Positions 63,674 through 64,000 of a stretch of DNA of 64,000 nucleotides are shown here, piece after piece. How positions within the stretch are numbered: the stretch's first letter is position 1; each line of letters begins with the position of its first letter. The notes under the pieces were generated by a model. It did no database searches. It was not told the origin of the DNA and saw only the letters and a program-made list of their open reading frames with translations. The translations under genes were made by a program, and so were the position numbers. This stretch comes from Acinetobacter pittii ATCC 19004 = CIP 70.29 (GTDB taxonomy: Bacteria; Pseudomonadota; Gammaproteobacteria; Pseudomonadales; Moraxellaceae), in the NCBI RefSeq assembly GCF_000369045.1, contig NZ_KB849797.1:266844-330843 (forward strand). The letters are read 5' to 3'.

Positions 63674-64000
63674 TTAATCTTGATAGATCAAGTTTGCTTT
63701 ATCGATATTGTTGCTGTCGATCACAAGCACATGCTTCCCATCAACTTCAACCTGAATTTCTTCATTTTCAAGGTCTACTGCGATAAGTTTTGCTTGAAAT
63801 TTACGACGGTTTTCTACTGCTGCAATTAAACGCAAAGCAATTTGTTGTCCGATGTAGCCTTGTAACTGTTCTAGTTGAAAAAATGGACGATCCCAACCCG
63901 GTGAAGAAACTTCTAATGAATACTCACCTGAAATTGGATCATGAACATCCAACATTGCGCCAACTTGTTGTGTTACACGCACACAATCTTGTACACCAAT
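63674..64000 (-). CDS. rimP: Ribosome maturation factor RimP, C-terminal part
   Basis: The gene runs off the window; 108 codons before the stop at 63674-63676 are visible and the N-terminal domain is partly missing. The central [20 protein letters not shown] segment is the RimP family signature, and the C-terminal SH3-like domain follows. RimP is needed for 30S assembly. It heads the rimP-nusA-infB-rbfA order seen here. Confidence 0.95.
   Translation of the reverse strand: MGVQDCVRVTQQVGAMLDVHDPISGEYSLEVSSPGWDRPFFQLEQLQGYIGQQIALRLIAAVENRRKFQAKLIAVDLENEEIQVEVDGKHVLVIDSNNIDKANLIYQD

Noticed and set aside
1..64000. CRISPR arrays, tRNA genes, insertion sequences or prophage genes
   Set aside because: No spaced direct repeats, cloverleaf-like sequences, transposase or phage proteins were recognised anywhere in the window.

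Overview
The window looks like a chromosomal core segment of an Acinetobacter species, most likely of the A. calcoaceticus-baumannii complex. The evidence is AT-rich DNA, protein sequences that read as Acinetobacter orthologues (MrpA with a fused MrpB-like end, a two-domain polyphosphate:AMP phosphotransferase, Hsp33, a CbpA/CbpM pair, an isolated gspF-gspG pair), and a scattered Moraxellaceae-type gene order. I see no tRNA, rRNA, insertion sequence, prophage or CRISPR array.

Layout. 0-9 kb: the end of rpmE2, a HopJ-family gene, a hairpin-rich non-coding block, crcB behind a fluoride riboswitch, a GFA-fold protein, a BaiN/YhiN-like flavoprotein overlapping a TrmB-like methyltransferase, yacG, a GloB-like hydrolase, hemH, a DUF4062 protein, murI and a DUF1285 protein. 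9-26 kb: the ETF-ubiquinone oxidoreductase, a small membrane protein, a TusA-family protein, corC-lnt, a CsaA-like protein, gspF-gspG, priA, a Kef-type antiporter, hslO, a LysE exporter, cbpA-cbpM and a CorA-type transporter. 26-31 kb: pnp and rpsO, a serine hydrolase, then a 0.7-kb gene-free region with twin palindromic operators, a possible micro-ORF and a possible small RNA. 31-40 kb: recC-recB-recD on the minus strand. 40-49 kb: a DUF697-like protein, pap, an unknown protein, the ubiE-ubiJ-ubiB ubiquinone operon, an FAD monooxygenase, a VOC protein and hisIE. 49-52 kb: a UvrD-type helicase followed by an ABC/PtuA-like ATPase. 52-59 kb: the six-gene mrp Na+/H+ antiporter operon. 59-64 kb: rimP-nusA-infB-rbfA on the minus strand.

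Functional groups: translation and RNA turnover (rimP-nusA-infB-rbfA, rpsO-pnp, rpmE2, trmB-like); recombination and replication restart (recBCD, priA, helicase/ATPase pair); quinone-linked respiration (ubiEJB, ETF-QO); envelope and ion homeostasis (lnt, corC, CorA, Kef, Mrp, CrcB); stress chaperones (hslO, cbpAM).

The most unusual signals are: (1) six DnaA-box-like 9-mers at an exact 12-nt period between recB and recD, running into the recD start; (2) a UvrD helicase coupled to a PtuA-like ATPase whose Walker B glutamate is glutamine; (3) a pair of near-identical operator palindromes with no obvious target gene; (4) a long N-terminal extension on the pseudopilin GspG that contains inverted repeats.
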